From Caldisphaera lagunensis DSM 15908 (lineage in GTDB: Archaea; Thermoproteota; Thermoprotei_A; Sulfolobales; Acidilobaceae), in the NCBI RefSeq assembly GCF_000317795.1, contig NC_019791.1, positions 1,426,001-1,490,000 on the forward strand: a stretch of 64,000 nucleotides of DNA, read 5' to 3'. Shown piece after piece: positions 49,025 through 60,073 of this stretch. Every line of letters begins with the position of its first letter. Position 1 is the stretch's first letter. The notes beneath the pieces were generated by a model. The model made no database searches. It was not told the DNA's origin and saw only the letters and a list, made by a program, of their open reading frames with translations. The translations under genes and the position numbers were made by a program.

Positions 49025-49336
49025 TTGGCATTTAAGGTTAGGATATGGCTATGGAGCACAAATGTAAAAAGCTTAGAATCAGTAGTAAATCAAATAAGGG
49101 AAATAGCCCAAAAAACAGGTGTACCTGTAAGAGGTCCAATACCATTACCAACAAAAAGGTTGGAGATGCCCTTGTTAAGGTTGCCTCATGGAGAAGGTAG
49201 CAAACATTGGGAACATTGGGAGATGAGAATACATAAAAGATTAATTGATATAGAAGCAGATGAAAGAGTATTAAGAAGATTAATGAGAATTCAAGTACCA
49301 CCTGATGTTTACATTGAAATAAAATCTGGAAAATAA
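49025..49336 (+). CDS. rps10: Small-subunit ribosomal protein S10
   Basis: A 103-residue S10: [19 protein letters not shown], then [27 protein letters not shown] and [23 protein letters not shown]. The TTG at 49025 is preceded by GGTGG at a normal distance, whereas the GTG at 49016, which would add three residues, lies in that site. Both are possible. It starts 12-20 bases after the elongation factor gene. Confidence 0.95.
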   Translation: MAFKVRIWLWSTNVKSLESVVNQIREIAQKTGVPVRGPIPLPTKRLEMPLLRLPHGEGSKHWEHWEMRIHKRLIDIEADERVLRRLMRIQVPPDVYIEIKSGK

Positions 49337-49398
49337 ATTTATATAGCTAATTTTAAAATATTATGTTTTTAAATCTTGACTATAAATTTAATTATTGA

Positions 49399-49484
49399 GC
49401 CGGGGTGCCCGAGCGGTCTAAGGGGACAGGCTGGAGACCTGTTGTCCCGAAAGGGACACGCGGGTTCAAATCCCGCCCCCGGCG
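49399..49484 (+). tRNA. tRNA-Ser (anticodon GGA)
   Basis: A class II tRNA with a long variable arm (TGTCCC-GAAA-GGGACA). Acceptor GCCGGGG/CCCCGGC, anticodon loop CTGGAGA, T arm GCGGG-TTCAAAT-CCCGC, discriminator G. No intron; no CCA encoded. Confidence 0.97.
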
Positions 49485-49888
49485 CATGTTTTATTAATTG
49501 ATAAAAACTTTATACAGCCTATAAAAAATTGAGATAAGTACTTATTTCCATGATAGTCTTTATAAGAGAAAGCCTTACCTATGTTTCTTAATATAGGTTA
49601 AATCATTTTGTTAAATACTCAAAATAGAAAACGTTTCTAAATTATTCATTTTTCATTATCTTAATATTTTTATATTAGTAATTGGTAATATCTTATACGA
49701 AAATTAATTATACAATGAAAATAAACAAAATTAAAGTAAAGTTTATATATCCTATATTACAAAAGAATTTGTGGGCATTATAAATAACTACAGTATATGC
49801 GCGAGAAATAAAGAAATGCAATATGGTTCTTCGTTAAGTCTTTTTTATTTAATAAGTCAAATATTATTTTTAAATTTAGGTGATTATT
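49485..49888 (+). other. 404-base intergenic region upstream of carA with two TATA-like boxes
   Basis: The first TATA-like AAAGTTTATATAT (49738-49750) is followed 90 bases later by a T-rich run (49840-49850), which could delimit a short transcript. The second, TTTATTTAATA (49844-49853), lies about 40 bases before carA and is its likely promoter. No ORF or box C/D RNA is seen. Confidence 0.45.
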
Positions 49889-50989
49889 ATGATATGCAAA
49901 AGAAATAGAAAGGGTTATCTTTATTTATATGATGGCACAATAATTGAAGGCTGCGGTTTTGGTTCTCAAGGTTATAATTTTGGTGAAGTAGTTTTTACTA
50001 CATCAATGAATGGATATCCCGAGGCCCTTACAGATCCATCTTATAAAGGGCAAATTTTAATTATAACTCATCCATTGGTAGGCAACTATGGAGTTCCTAA
50101 AATGAAAGTTATGGATAATAACATTATAGATAATTTTGAATCAGAAAAAATTCAAGTAGAAGGATTAATTGTAAGTGAAGAGACCGAGCCTAGAAAATGG
50201 AATTCTTATATGTCTTTGCATGAATGGTTATCAGATCAAGGCATACCTGGTTTAAGTGATGTAGATACAAGATTTCTTGTTAAGAAAATTAGGGATCAAG
50301 GTGTTGTTCCAGGTATAATTTCTTCAGGTGTTGAATTAAGTGAACTGAAAAAATATAATTATGATAGCATAGATTTTACAGATTTAACTTCACCAAAAGA
50401 AATAATATTACATAAAGGAAAAATAGATAAAAACATAGTTGTTATAGATTGTGGGGTAAAACATGGGATATTAAAAGGAATTTATGAATCGTTCTATTAC
50501 AATATAATTAGGGTTCCTTGTAAATCAAATGCAAATGAAATAATGAAATTTAATCCAGGAGGTATCGTTTTTAGTAATGGTCCGGGAAATCCAAATTTAT
50601 TAAATAAATTAATCGATACTTATAATGCTATATCCGAATATAAAATACCAATATTAGGTATATGTTTAGGTCATCAAATTGGAACATTAGCTTTAGGAGG
50701 AAAAGTTAAGAAGATGAAATATGGTCATAGGGCTATAAATAAACCTGTTATTGATTTAACAACAGAAAAAAGTTATATAACAACTCATAATCATGGTTAT
50801 GCAATACTATCAATTAAAGACTTACCTAACAATGTGAAACCATGGTTCATCGATCCTGATGATAAAATTATTGAAGGTTGGATTAGTGAAGAAAAGAAAA
50901 TACTTTCAGTACAGTTTCATCCTGAAGCAAGACCAGGTCCTTTAGATACGACTTGGATATTTGAAAAATTTAAAAAAATGGTGGAGTAA
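49889..50989 (+). CDS. carA: Carbamoyl-phosphate synthase small subunit
   Basis: The glutaminase subunit that gives ammonia for carbamoyl phosphate in pyrimidine and arginine synthesis. The N-terminal domain starts [35 protein letters not shown]. The class I amidotransferase domain has GICLGHQIG with nucleophile Cys259, and the catalytic [11 protein letters not shown] His/Glu pair near the C-terminus. Length is 366 residues. The ATG at 49889 follows GGTGATT. carB starts one base after its stop. Confidence 0.96.
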   Translation: MICKRNRKGYLYLYDGTIIEGCGFGSQGYNFGEVVFTTSMNGYPEALTDPSYKGQILIITHPLVGNYGVPKMKVMDNNIIDNFESEKIQVEGLIVSEETEPRKWNSYMSLHEWLSDQGIPGLSDVDTRFLVKKIRDQGVVPGIISSGVELSELKKYNYDSIDFTDLTSPKEIILHKGKIDKNIVVIDCGVKHGILKGIYESFYYNIIRVPCKSNANEIMKFNPGGIVFSNGPGNPNLLNKLIDTYNAISEYKIPILGICLGHQIGTLALGGKVKKMKYGHRAINKPVIDLTTEKSYITTHNHGYAILSIKDLPNNVKPWFIDPDDKIIEGWISEEKKILSVQFHPEARPGPLDTTWIFEKFKKMVE

Positions 50990-50990
50990 G

Positions 50991-53900
50991 ATGAGAGAAG
51001 CTATTAAGAAAGTTTTGGTTATAGGATCTGGACCAATAAAAATAGCTGAAGCAGCTGAGTTTGATTATTCAGGATCTCAGGCTTTGAAAGCTATTAAAGA
51101 AGAAGGAATTGAAACTATTTTGGTTAGTCCAAATGTTGCAACAATACAAACATCTTATAGGATGGCAGATAAGATATACATGCTCCCAATAAATTTTGAA
51201 TCATTAAGTAATGTAATTGAAATGGAAAGACCTGATGGAATAATGATAGGTTTTGGGGGGCAAACAGCATTAAATGTAGGGATAGAATTATATGATAAAG
51301 GAGTGTTGAAAAAATATGGAGTAAATGTGTTAGGAACTCCAATCGATGGAATAAAGAGGGCTTTGAGCAGAGAGAAGTTTAGAGAAACAATGATTAAGCA
51401 TAACATACCAGTTCCTCTTAGCTTTTCTTCAAGAAATGAAGATGATGCTTTGAATAAAGCAAGAAAGTTAGGATATCCAATAATGATAAGGGTAAGCTAT
51501 AATTTAGGTGGGAGAGGGTCATTTGTTGCTTGGAATGAAGATGAACTTAAAAACAACTTAAAGAAGGCATTTTCTCAAAGCTATATAAATGAAGTATTGC
51601 TGGAAAAGTATCTGCATCATTATAAGGAATTAGAATATGAAGTGATGAGAGATTCTTATGGGAATAAAGCAGTTATAGCATGCATAGAAAATTTAGATCC
51701 TATGGGAGTCCATACTGGGGAAAGCATAGTAATTTCTCCTTGTCAAACCATTGATAATAATGAATATCAAACAATGAGAACTTTAACTATGAGGGTAGCT
51801 GATTCTATAGATTTAATAGGAGAAAGCAATGTGCAATTCGCACTAAGTCCTATAAGCGATGAAACTTACGTTATTGAAACAAACCCTAGAATGTCTAGGT
51901 CTTCTGCCTTGGCTAGCAAAATAACAGGTTATCCATTAGCCTATGTCTCTGCAAAGCTCGCATTTGGGTATAAAATTTATGAAATAATAAATAAAATAAC
52001 TGGTATAACAACATCTTGTTTTGAGCCTAGCCTTGATTATGTTGCAATAAAAATTCCAAGGTGGGATTTGAATAAATTCGAAAAATCGGAAAAATCAATA
52101 GATAGTGAAATGAAAAGTATTGGAGAAGTCATGGGTATAGGAAGGAGTTTTGAAGAAGCATTTCAGAAGGCTATTAGGATGCTAGATATTAATGAAGAAA
52201 TTGTAGAAAATGAGATTTATAATTCAGACATGAGTAAGGAGGAAGCATTATGTAAGTTAAAGGAAAGAAATGCTTATTGGTTTTTGTACCTTTCTAAGGC
52301 AATAAAGGAAGGAGCAAGCGATGATGAAATTTATGAAAAAACAGGTATAGATAAATTTTATATTAGTAAAATAAGAAACATTATTTTATTTTATGAAGAA
52401 TTAAAGAAATTAAAGAACATAGATTATGATCATTTACTTAAGGCTAAAAAATTGGGATTTAGCGATAGGATATTAGCTAAAGCTATAGGGATTAAAGAAG
52501 AAGATGTTAGGGATATTAGGCTTAAAAATAACTTATCTCCAAAGATTAAACAAATAGATACCCTTGCTGGAGAATGGCCGGCTATATCTAATTATATGTA
52601 TACAACTTACAATGGATTTGAAGATGATATTAAATTCAATGAGGATTATAATATATTAATAATAGGATCAGGAGTATTTAGAATTGGCGTTTCAGTAGAA
52701 TTTGATTGGGGAACTGTTTCATTAATAGATTCTCTTAAAAAATATCATAATGTTTATGTATTAAATTATAACCCTGAAACAGTTTCTACAGATTGGGATA
52801 TAGCTAAACAACTTTTCTTTGATGAAATAAACATTGAAAGAATTCTTGATATAACAGGAAAGACAAAAACAAAAAATGTTGTTTTATTTACTTCTGGCCA
52901 AATAGGGAATAACTTAGCAAAAGAATTAGAAGAAATGGGATTAAATATTTATGGAACATCAGGAAAAAGTATAGATATAGCTGAAGATAGGGAGAAATTT
53001 TCAATAATTTTAGATAAATTAGGCATTAAACAACCTCCTTGGTTTTCAGCAAAGAATATAAAAGAAGTAATGAGATTTGTTGATGAAATAGGATTTCCAG
53101 TATTAGTAAGGCCAAGTTATGTGTTGAGTGGTGCAAGCATGAGAATCGCTTATAATATTGACGAACTCATAAAGTATATAAATTCTGCAACAAAGGTTTC
53201 TCCAAGACATCCTATCATAATAACAAAATATTTTGAAGATTCTATTGAGGCTGAAATAGATGGTGTTTCTGATTCAAAAGGAGTTATAGGAGTTTTAAAT
53301 GAACATGTAGAGGAAGCTGGTGTACATAGCGGTGATTCTACAATGGTTATACCTCATAGAAAAATAAGAGAAGAAGTTGCTAATGAAATGGGAAAGATTT
53401 CATTAATGCTTTCAAATGAATTAAAAATTAAAGGACCATTCAATTTACAATTTGTAATAAAAGACTCAATTCCATATATAATTGAATTAAATTTAAGGCA
53501 AAGTAGATCATTTCCATTTTCAAGCAAAGCTGTTGGAATGAATTTAATAGATTTAAGCGTTAAAGCAATAGAAGATGGTTTAGATTTAGATGGTTTTGAA
53601 CTGATTAAACCAAAATCGTTTGGAGTTAAATCTCCTCAATTTTCATGGTCTCAATTAAAGGGAGCTTATCCTAGTTTGGGTGTTGAAATGAAAAGCACTG
53701 GTGAGGCTGCAAGTTTTGATTTTACATTTCATGGTGCATTATTGAAGAGTTGGTTATCAATTTCGCCAAATAGGTTACCTAATATTAATAAATCAATATT
53801 AATATATGGAATTAAGAATTTATTCGATTTAAAGGAGGCAAGCAAGACATTAGAAGAAATGGGTTATAATATATATACAATAGATGAGCTGGGAATTAGT

Positions 53901-54131
53901 GGAAAGGAGCTAAATTATGAAAAGGCTTATGAAATGACCTTAAACAAAAAGATAGATCTAATTATTACAGATGGATTTTTGATAGAAAAAGACTATAAAA
54001 TTAGGAGGACTGCAGCAGATTTAAACATACCAATAATATTAAATGGCAAGCTTGGGAAAGAGATTAGCATGGCTATGAAAGAAAATAAATATACTTTTTA
54101 TGAAAATAAAGCATATGGAGTAGGTATATAA
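50991..54131 (+). CDS. carB: Carbamoyl-phosphate synthase large subunit
   Basis: The 1046-residue synthetase with two ATP-grasp halves. The first half begins [24 protein letters not shown] and has [15 protein letters not shown]-like and [15 protein letters not shown]; the second has [20 protein letters not shown] and [28 protein letters not shown]-terminal methylglyoxal-synthase-like allosteric domain starts near residue 930 ([25 protein letters not shown]). Length and domain order are complete. The pair carAB forms an operon. Confidence 0.97.
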   Translation: MREAIKKVLVIGSGPIKIAEAAEFDYSGSQALKAIKEEGIETILVSPNVATIQTSYRMADKIYMLPINFESLSNVIEMERPDGIMIGFGGQTALNVGIELYDKGVLKKYGVNVLGTPIDGIKRALSREKFRETMIKHNIPVPLSFSSRNEDDALNKARKLGYPIMIRVSYNLGGRGSFVAWNEDELKNNLKKAFSQSYINEVLLEKYLHHYKELEYEVMRDSYGNKAVIACIENLDPMGVHTGESIVISPCQTIDNNEYQTMRTLTMRVADSIDLIGESNVQFALSPISDETYVIETNPRMSRSSALASKITGYPLAYVSAKLAFGYKIYEIINKITGITTSCFEPSLDYVAIKIPRWDLNKFEKSEKSIDSEMKSIGEVMGIGRSFEEAFQKAIRMLDINEEIVENEIYNSDMSKEEALCKLKERNAYWFLYLSKAIKEGASDDEIYEKTGIDKFYISKIRNIILFYEELKKLKNIDYDHLLKAKKLGFSDRILAKAIGIKEEDVRDIRLKNNLSPKIKQIDTLAGEWPAISNYMYTTYNGFEDDIKFNEDYNILIIGSGVFRIGVSVEFDWGTVSLIDSLKKYHNVYVLNYNPETVSTDWDIAKQLFFDEINIERILDITGKTKTKNVVLFTSGQIGNNLAKELEEMGLNIYGTSGKSIDIAEDREKFSIILDKLGIKQPPWFSAKNIKEVMRFVDEIGFPVLVRPSYVLSGASMRIAYNIDELIKYINSATKVSPRHPIIITKYFEDSIEAEIDGVSDSKGVIGVLNEHVEEAGVHSGDSTMVIPHRKIREEVANEMGKISLMLSNELKIKGPFNLQFVIKDSIPYIIELNLRQSRSFPFSSKAVGMNLIDLSVKAIEDGLDLDGFELIKPKSFGVKSPQFSWSQLKGAYPSLGVEMKSTGEAASFDFTFHGALLKSWLSISPNRLPNINKSILIYGIKNLFDLKEASKTLEEMGYNIYTIDELGISGKELNYEKAYEMTLNKKIDLIITDGFLIEKDYKIRRTAADLNIPIILNGKLGKEISMAMKENKYTFYENKAYGVGI

Positions 54132-54464
54132 TAGTGAAAACAATTAATTTTAAATAAACTTTTGATTTTCCTTCATATTGTATAAAACCGTTTGAATTAT
54201 TATTTTTGAAAATAATATGATCACATAAACAGAATAATGTATAATGGTAACAAATTTGAATAAAATGTTTTTAGTGTTTTATCTTTATTATGCAAATTTT
54301 AAAGAGTTGGGAGATTTTCTTAGTTTCATTTTAATAAAAATGATAAGAATAAATTATTATAAGCAATATAAAATTTTAGAGGATATTAGAATATACTTAA
54401 TTTTTATTATTATTAAAGAAAGGTTATTTATTTTAGTATAACCCTTTTTATTGGGTGAATTAAA
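54132..54464. other. 333-base AT-rich intergenic region, nothing recognised
   Basis: Very AT-rich DNA between carB and the dehydrogenase gene. A 65-codon ORF on the plus strand is made of low-complexity hydrophobic and Ile/Tyr codons and is unlikely to be real. No RNA fold seen. Confidence 0.5.
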
Positions 54465-55328
54465 ATGAAAATTGGTTTAATAGGTTTAGGTGTTATGGGT
54501 TATAGAGTAGCCGCGAATTTAAAAAATTCTAACATGCTTGATTACGTTTATAATAAAACAGAATCTAAGGCAATAGATTTTTCCAAAAAATATAACGTTA
54601 CATATCTCAAGAATTTAACAGATCTTGCAAAAAACTCTGATTTTATAATAACAGTTTTATCTGATGATTATGCAGTCTCAAGTGTTATAAAAGAAATTTT
54701 GCCTTATTTAAAAAATAAAATATTGGTAGATTTATCTACAATTTCTCCAACTACTAGCATAAATTTATCTGAGCAGGTTGCTTCAAATGGTGGAATAATG
54801 TTTGATGCTCCAATGATTGGGACATCAGTAGATGTAGAACAGAAAAGAATTACTATAATAGTAGGTGGCCCTAAGGAGAAGTTTGATATTGTAAAAGATG
54901 TATTAAGCAATACATCTAACAAAGTAATTTATGCGGGAAAAAATGGAACAGGGTTATATATTAAATTAGCTGCTAACATGATGTTTGCTTCCTTTATGAG
55001 CGGGTTAGCTGAAGCAGTAAGCTTTGCAGAAAAGGCGGGAATTTCTAAAGAACAAATAACAGAACTTTTTCTGAATATTAGTAGTACCAGAAGTCCAGCA
55101 AGTAATTTAAAGCTTCCTAAGATGTTAAATTCAGACTTTGAAACTCAATTTGCATTAAAACATATGAGAAAGGATACAGAGATAATGGTAAGGGAGTCTC
55201 AAAATCTAAAGATGCCATTACCTTTAACTTCTTTAATATCGAATTTATTGAGAATTTCAGAAGGTCTTGGATTAGGTGAACTAGATGTTTCATCAATAAT
55301 AGAATTTTATAGAAAAACGAGACAATGA
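54465..55328 (+). CDS. NAD(P)-dependent beta-hydroxyacid dehydrogenase (3-hydroxyisobutyrate dehydrogenase family)
   Basis: A 287-residue two-domain oxidoreductase. The Rossmann motif GLIGLGVMGYRVA is at the N-terminus, followed by YNKTESKAIDF, which is like the NADP-preferring NRT motif. The substrate loop is DAPMIGTSVDVEQ instead of the usual DAPVSGG, so the substrate may differ. The catalytic Lys is in GLYIKLAANMM. Possible substrates are 3-hydroxyisobutyrate, tartronate semialdehyde or succinic semialdehyde. It appears monocistronic. Confidence 0.87.
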   Translation: MKIGLIGLGVMGYRVAANLKNSNMLDYVYNKTESKAIDFSKKYNVTYLKNLTDLAKNSDFIITVLSDDYAVSSVIKEILPYLKNKILVDLSTISPTTSINLSEQVASNGGIMFDAPMIGTSVDVEQKRITIIVGGPKEKFDIVKDVLSNTSNKVIYAGKNGTGLYIKLAANMMFASFMSGLAEAVSFAEKAGISKEQITELFLNISSTRSPASNLKLPKMLNSDFETQFALKHMRKDTEIMVRESQNLKMPLPLTSLISNLLRISEGLGLGELDVSSIIEFYRKTRQ

Positions 55329-55693
55329 ATTATTAAATTATTAAAGCTTATTGATTTTATATTATTAAATTTGAGGTAATAGATTTTTGCAAAAATTTGA
55401 AGGTTTGCCTTCAGATGTTGATATAAAAATTTTTTAACATTGTTAATAATGCTAATAAATCTCATTACTTCGAAAGAGTTAAGATGATACAATGAATTAT
55501 CATTACAAGATTATTGATTTCTACTTGGTGAGAGATAAGTTTATAAAAGATGTTCTATTGGCTTAATATTTAATAAGAGAAATGCAATTGGTATCCTAAG
55601 GATCCTAAGGAGAATAAAGGATACCATAAATGATACTCTTATCGTAAAGTATCTATATATACCTTATTTTTTATATATTAAAAATGTGAGACT
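55329..55693. other. 365-base intergenic region with an imperfect hairpin and short tandem repeat
   Basis: Contains the inverted repeat GGTATCCT...AGGATACC (55590-55597 and 55618-55625) enclosing two direct copies of ATCCTAAGG. It precedes the penicillin acylase gene by about 70 bases. No coding sequence seen. Confidence 0.5.
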
Positions 55694-58237
55694 ATGTCTA
55701 AAAAATCTTATATATTAATAGCTATATTTTTAGTTATATTAATATTTGCTTCTTATATAGGACAAATGTTTTATTTGTTTGGTCCATCTAAATTAAGTAT
55801 TTGGCCCTATTCATATACTTCAAAATTGAAGAATCAAACAATATATTTACAAGGCTTAAAAAGCCCAGTTAAAATAATTATTGATAATACAGGAGTTGCT
55901 CATATAATTGCTAATAATACTTATGATGCATTTTTTGCTGAAGGTTACTACACAGCTTATATGAGATTATTTCAACTAGAACTATTTGGTTTAACTGGAG
56001 CAGGTAATTTAAGTTCTTGGTTTGGTAATGTAACACTAAACACAGACCTATATGCCCATTATGTAGGATTTCCTCAAAATGCAAATTTTTCTTTAGAATA
56101 CATAAAACAAAATTATCCAGTTATTTATTCTTATTTACAAGCATATTCTAATGGCATAAATGCCTATATAGCAAGAGCAGAAAGCTTGCATGAATTGCCT
56201 CCAATTTTTTATTTGTTAGGCATAAAACCATACAATTTTACTCCATTTTATTCAATTGCTTGGGGAGAAGTTATGTCATGGGGGCTAGCAAAAGGTTTTT
56301 GCGATGAGCTAAGACTTTCCCTAATTTATACTCATTTAGGTTATAATATAACACAAGAGTTCTTCCCATACTACCCATATTATACTAATGGTTCTATTAC
56401 TGCAATGCCTGGTAATGGGACAGTTAATGGATTAAATCTTCAAAGCTTTAACATAAGTCCATCCTATTTTTGGTCTTTAAACTTTTATGATAGCTTTGCA
56501 AATGGTCTAAGCAATGAAACATTACATAAAGCAATACCATTAATTGTTTCATCTCTTAATGAAGTTTGCTCAGATCCATTAAGTTTCATTGATCTAGGAA
56601 GCAATGAATGGGAGGTAACAGGTAATTATAGTAATACAGGCTTTCCAATAATGGCTAATGATCCACACTTAACATTATATGATCCTTCACTATGGCTACC
56701 AATACAAATTGTTTCCCCAGGCTTAAACGTTACTGGTTATGAACTTGTAGGAGAACCAGGGGTTTTAATAGGACATACAGAATATACAGCATGGGGACTA
56801 ACTACTCCATTGGGAGCTTCTAGTAATGCTTATCTTGAGATAGTTAACATGGATAATAAATCCTATTTATATGATGGAAATTGGTTACCTTTAAGACAAT
56901 ACAATTTTACTATTTTAAATAAGAAATACACAATATACTATACGAATAATGGTCCATTAATATCTTATAATAAATCTCTAAACATGGGAATTAGCCTTTA
57001 TTGGGTAAATCAATATTATCCTTTTTTAACTATTGTGTCTGAATTTCTTTTAGATAACTCAACAAACTTTGCTCAGCTATTAAATGCGGCTAAATATTGG
57101 GTAGAGCCAACACAAAATTTGGCCATGGTATCTAAAAATGAAACAGGATTTATTACTGCAGGCCTTTATCCTTTGATAAGGATTACATTACCAAATAATA
57201 AAAGCATTGAAGTTGTAGGCTCTAGGACAATTTTAAATGGATCGATACAAAATTATGAACCAGTTGGTTATATACCATTTAATTATCTGCCACAATCTAT
57301 TAACCCTAGTAGAGGTTTTGCATTTGCTCCAAACCAACCAACAGCATATTTAGATTATCCATATCCATTTATTGGAGGTTATTGGGTTTCAAATGGTAGG
57401 GCATTAACAATATATAGATATTTAAATTCTCATAAAAACATAACAATCCAAGAAATGGAATCATTACAAAGTAATGTTACAGACTCATGGGCATCTATTA
57501 TAACTCCTATTATGGTTTCATGTTTGGAAAACCAAAGCCTTTCAAATATTTCAGAAAAAGGTGTTTCAATATTATCAACATGGAACTATACATTCTATCA
57601 AAATGAAGTTGCTCCAACAATTTATACATACACATTATTCAACATAATAAATAACGTTATTAATCCAATACTTAATCAATATGGTCTAAATCAATATAAG
57701 AATTTGCTAACTGGAACAGTGGGATTTTATGGAACAGATACATTGATTACAAGCGATATCGCTTATTTTGCAACTCATAATCCATCTTCACCTCTATTTA
57801 ATGGAAGTGTTTGCAAAATAGTAAACACATCTTATAATCAAGCCATAAATTATCTTTATGAAAAGCTTGGCAATATATCAAATTGGGAATGGGGTAAGAC
57901 GCATGTATTAGAATTAGTAAACCCTGCAGGTATATCATCTCTTAATTATGGTCCTGTACCTATTTGGGGTGATGGTTTTACTCCCTCAGCTGCATATTTT
58001 GTCTTTAATGGTACATTATATATACCTTTAATAGTTAGCGAGGGACCAAGCTTAAGGATTGTAAGTTCACCTGGAACAAATCAGTTTTATTCTGTATTTC
58101 CAGGAGGGCCTGGTGAAAATCCAGCTAGTCCATGGTTTGAGACTCAATTGAATTCATGGCTTAACTTTAAATATTATCCATTTTCACCTATTGTAAATAT
58201 TAATGCAACATGGTATTTGCTTCCAAAGGGTGGATGA
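55694..58237 (+). CDS. Membrane-anchored penicillin acylase family hydrolase
   Basis: An Ntn-hydrolase that cleaves amide bonds (acylated amines or acyl-homoserine-type substrates). The N-terminal segment YILIAIFLVILIFASYIG is a signal anchor, so the 847-residue enzyme acts outside the cell. The predicted alpha chain ends before GSNEW, where Ser303 is the autocatalytic nucleophile (SNEWEVTGNYSNTGFPIMANDPHL region). The beta chain holds PGVLIGHTEYTAWGLTTP. Many NxS/T sites suggest glycosylation. The start is ATG-like after AATGTGAGACT. A membrane protein gene follows immediately. Confidence 0.9.
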   Translation: MSKKSYILIAIFLVILIFASYIGQMFYLFGPSKLSIWPYSYTSKLKNQTIYLQGLKSPVKIIIDNTGVAHIIANNTYDAFFAEGYYTAYMRLFQLELFGLTGAGNLSSWFGNVTLNTDLYAHYVGFPQNANFSLEYIKQNYPVIYSYLQAYSNGINAYIARAESLHELPPIFYLLGIKPYNFTPFYSIAWGEVMSWGLAKGFCDELRLSLIYTHLGYNITQEFFPYYPYYTNGSITAMPGNGTVNGLNLQSFNISPSYFWSLNFYDSFANGLSNETLHKAIPLIVSSLNEVCSDPLSFIDLGSNEWEVTGNYSNTGFPIMANDPHLTLYDPSLWLPIQIVSPGLNVTGYELVGEPGVLIGHTEYTAWGLTTPLGASSNAYLEIVNMDNKSYLYDGNWLPLRQYNFTILNKKYTIYYTNNGPLISYNKSLNMGISLYWVNQYYPFLTIVSEFLLDNSTNFAQLLNAAKYWVEPTQNLAMVSKNETGFITAGLYPLIRITLPNNKSIEVVGSRTILNGSIQNYEPVGYIPFNYLPQSINPSRGFAFAPNQPTAYLDYPYPFIGGYWVSNGRALTIYRYLNSHKNITIQEMESLQSNVTDSWASIITPIMVSCLENQSLSNISEKGVSILSTWNYTFYQNEVAPTIYTYTLFNIINNVINPILNQYGLNQYKNLLTGTVGFYGTDTLITSDIAYFATHNPSSPLFNGSVCKIVNTSYNQAINYLYEKLGNISNWEWGKTHVLELVNPAGISSLNYGPVPIWGDGFTPSAAYFVFNGTLYIPLIVSEGPSLRIVSSPGTNQFYSVFPGGPGENPASPWFETQLNSWLNFKYYPFSPIVNINATWYLLPKGG

Positions 58238-58238
58238 G

Positions 58239-58589
58239 ATGAGAAAAATTAATATTGCCATAATATTAATTGGCATAATTTTAACTTTAATCTTTTCATA
58301 TTTTATTCCATATGTATGGGGTGGTATAATACCTGGAGCCATAATTGGAGTGATAAAAAGAAGATCGACAAAACTAATTTCTAGTTTCTTAATTGGTTTT
58401 ATAGGTTCATTAGTTGTGTATTTTGTTTACCCAATTAATTATTTGATTTCGTTGGCAAAGACTGTTGAATTATTAGCAGGAATACAATGGTTTATATTAA
58501 TATTATTGTTCCCCTTGTTATATGGATTAATTGAACTATCTGCTGCAGGAATTGTTGGAGAAATATTGAGCTTGATTAGTAAAAAATAA
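58239..58589 (+). CDS. Small membrane protein downstream of the acylase
   Basis: A 116-residue integral membrane protein with about three to four hydrophobic segments (INIAIILIGIILTLIFSYFIPYVW, SFLIGFIGSLVVYFVYPIN, WFILILLFPLLYGLIELSAAG). I do not recognise a family. Its ATG is 1 base after the acylase stop and follows GGGTGG, so it is translated with it and could help anchor or export the hydrolase; this is inference. Confidence 0.75.
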   Translation: MRKINIAIILIGIILTLIFSYFIPYVWGGIIPGAIIGVIKRRSTKLISSFLIGFIGSLVVYFVYPINYLISLAKTVELLAGIQWFILILLFPLLYGLIELSAAGIVGEILSLISKK

Positions 58590-58674
58590 TTTTATTTATT
58601 TATATTTTATTTTTATAACATTTTTTATAATAAGCATTTAACTTAGAACTGTCCCTCTTCTAAGGGTGTAGAAT

Positions 58675-59067
58675 ATGGTAGCAGAAAAAGTAATTAGTTG
58701 TTCTGGTAAGAATGTAGATATAGCTTCTTTAAAACAAGGTATTGTAGATTATTTAACATCTCAAGGATTTAAAACACAAACATCTAAGGAATCGCCTCAT
58801 GGTGTATTAATTCAGGCTCAGAAAGGAGGATTTCTAAGGGATATAATTGCTGCAGAGAGATCATTAAATATATTGATATCAGGAGATCCTAATAACACAA
58901 TTATTAGGATAGGTGTAGGAAAATGGATTCAAAACCTAGCAGTTACTGCAGTTGAAACCTTATTATTATCAGAAATATTTATGTTCATTGATATACCTGA
59001 AATGCTATGGAATCTTGAAGTAGAAAACAAACTAGCAAAAGAAATTTCTGAAAATTTTTGTAAATAA
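58675..59067 (+). CDS. Conserved hypothetical protein
   Basis: A 130-residue protein I cannot assign to a named family. It begins VAEKVISCSGKNVDIASLKQGIVDYLTSQGFKTQTS and continues with GVLIQAQKGGFLRDIIAAERSLNILISGD and RIGVGKWIQNLAVTAVETLLLSEIF. The pattern suggests a mixed alpha/beta domain similar to small membrane-associated proteins that bind lipids. It has no signal peptide and a possible hydrophobic C-terminal helix. Confidence 0.7.
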   Translation: MVAEKVISCSGKNVDIASLKQGIVDYLTSQGFKTQTSKESPHGVLIQAQKGGFLRDIIAAERSLNILISGDPNNTIIRIGVGKWIQNLAVTAVETLLLSEIFMFIDIPEMLWNLEVENKLAKEISENFCK

Positions 59068-59187
59068 TTTTGCATTATGATATATTATTATGAGAAGATT
59101 TTTGATACCATTAAAATTTAATTTTTGTTCATCTTCCTAACAATATAATAAAAACCTATAATATATATTTAATAAAGGAGATGAGAA

Positions 59188-60000
59188 ATGGATAATAACG
59201 AATTAAAAATAGGTTTAACCCAGCTTGTCTCTAGTAGGAAAAAAGAAGAAAACATATCAAAAATAGAAAAATTTGTAAAAATTGCAAAAAATCTTGGAGC
59301 TGATATGGTAGTTTTTCCAGAAATATTTATGATACATTTTACCTCTGATGATAGTTTAGAAAAAAGAGCAAGTGAAGCTGAAAGTTTAGATGGAAATTTT
59401 GTAAAAAATATATTAAAATTATCAAAACAATATAACATAAGTATAACAGTTGGTATGTATGAATCTATTAAAAATAACTTAAAGGTATATAATACAACTA
59501 TAACAACAAATGATAATGGAGAATTGTTAAATGTTTATAGGAAAACTCATTTATATGATGCATTTAATTTCAAAGAATCGGACTTCTATGAACCATCAAA
59601 CAACAAATATGAGGTGTTTGATTTCAAAGGCTTTAAAATAGGTATTATGGTATGCTATGAGGTTAGATTTCCTGAAATAGCTAGATCTTTAACCTTAAAA
59701 GGAGCAGAAGTAATTATAATTCCAAGTGCATGGGTTAAAGGATATAATAAAGAAGAGCATTGGATCACTTTAATTAAAGCAAGAGCATTGGAAAACACAG
59801 TTTATGTTGCTACATCTAATCAAATAGGCAATATCTATACTGGTATAACAAGCTTTGTAGATCCTCTTGGAGTAATTTTGCATAGGATGAATGAAGATGA
59901 AGGAATTATAATAGGAGAAGTCAAAAAAGAGAGATTAAAAGAGGTAAGAAATATCTTACCAGTAATAAATCAAAGGAGACCAAATTTATATGAATTATAA
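59188..60000 (+). CDS. Nitrilase-superfamily carbon-nitrogen hydrolase
   Basis: A 270-residue amidase that hydrolyses non-peptide C-N bonds. The catalytic triad is Glu45 (VVFPEIFM), Lys119 (YRKTHLYDAF) and Cys156 (GIMVCYEVRFPE). C-terminal LENTVYVATSNQIG is also conserved. The order and length match the omega-amidase/Nit branch, for which substrates such as alpha-ketoglutaramate are typical. The start ATG follows AAAGGAGATGAG. It is probably a single-gene transcript. Confidence 0.92.
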   Translation: MDNNELKIGLTQLVSSRKKEENISKIEKFVKIAKNLGADMVVFPEIFMIHFTSDDSLEKRASEAESLDGNFVKNILKLSKQYNISITVGMYESIKNNLKVYNTTITTNDNGELLNVYRKTHLYDAFNFKESDFYEPSNNKYEVFDFKGFKIGIMVCYEVRFPEIARSLTLKGAEVIIIPSAWVKGYNKEEHWITLIKARALENTVYVATSNQIGNIYTGITSFVDPLGVILHRMNEDEGIIIGEVKKERLKEVRNILPVINQRRPNLYEL

Positions 60001-60032
60001 TTTTGTTAATAAATTTTTAATAATAAGTAAAG

Positions 60033-60044
60033 TTTATATATATG
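60033..60044 (+). promoter_or_regulatory. TATA-like box of the small Gly/Tyr-rich membrane protein gene
   Basis: TTTATATATATG lies about 35 bases upstream of the ATG at 60074. Confidence 0.5.
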
Positions 60045-60073
60045 TATAAATTATTTAAGTATAGTGTAAAAAT

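Noticed and set aside
54244-54441. 65-codon ORF on the plus strand after carB
   Set aside because: The composition is dominated by Ile, Tyr, Phe, Leu and Lys codons as expected for random AT-rich DNA. No ribosome-binding site and no family resemblance.
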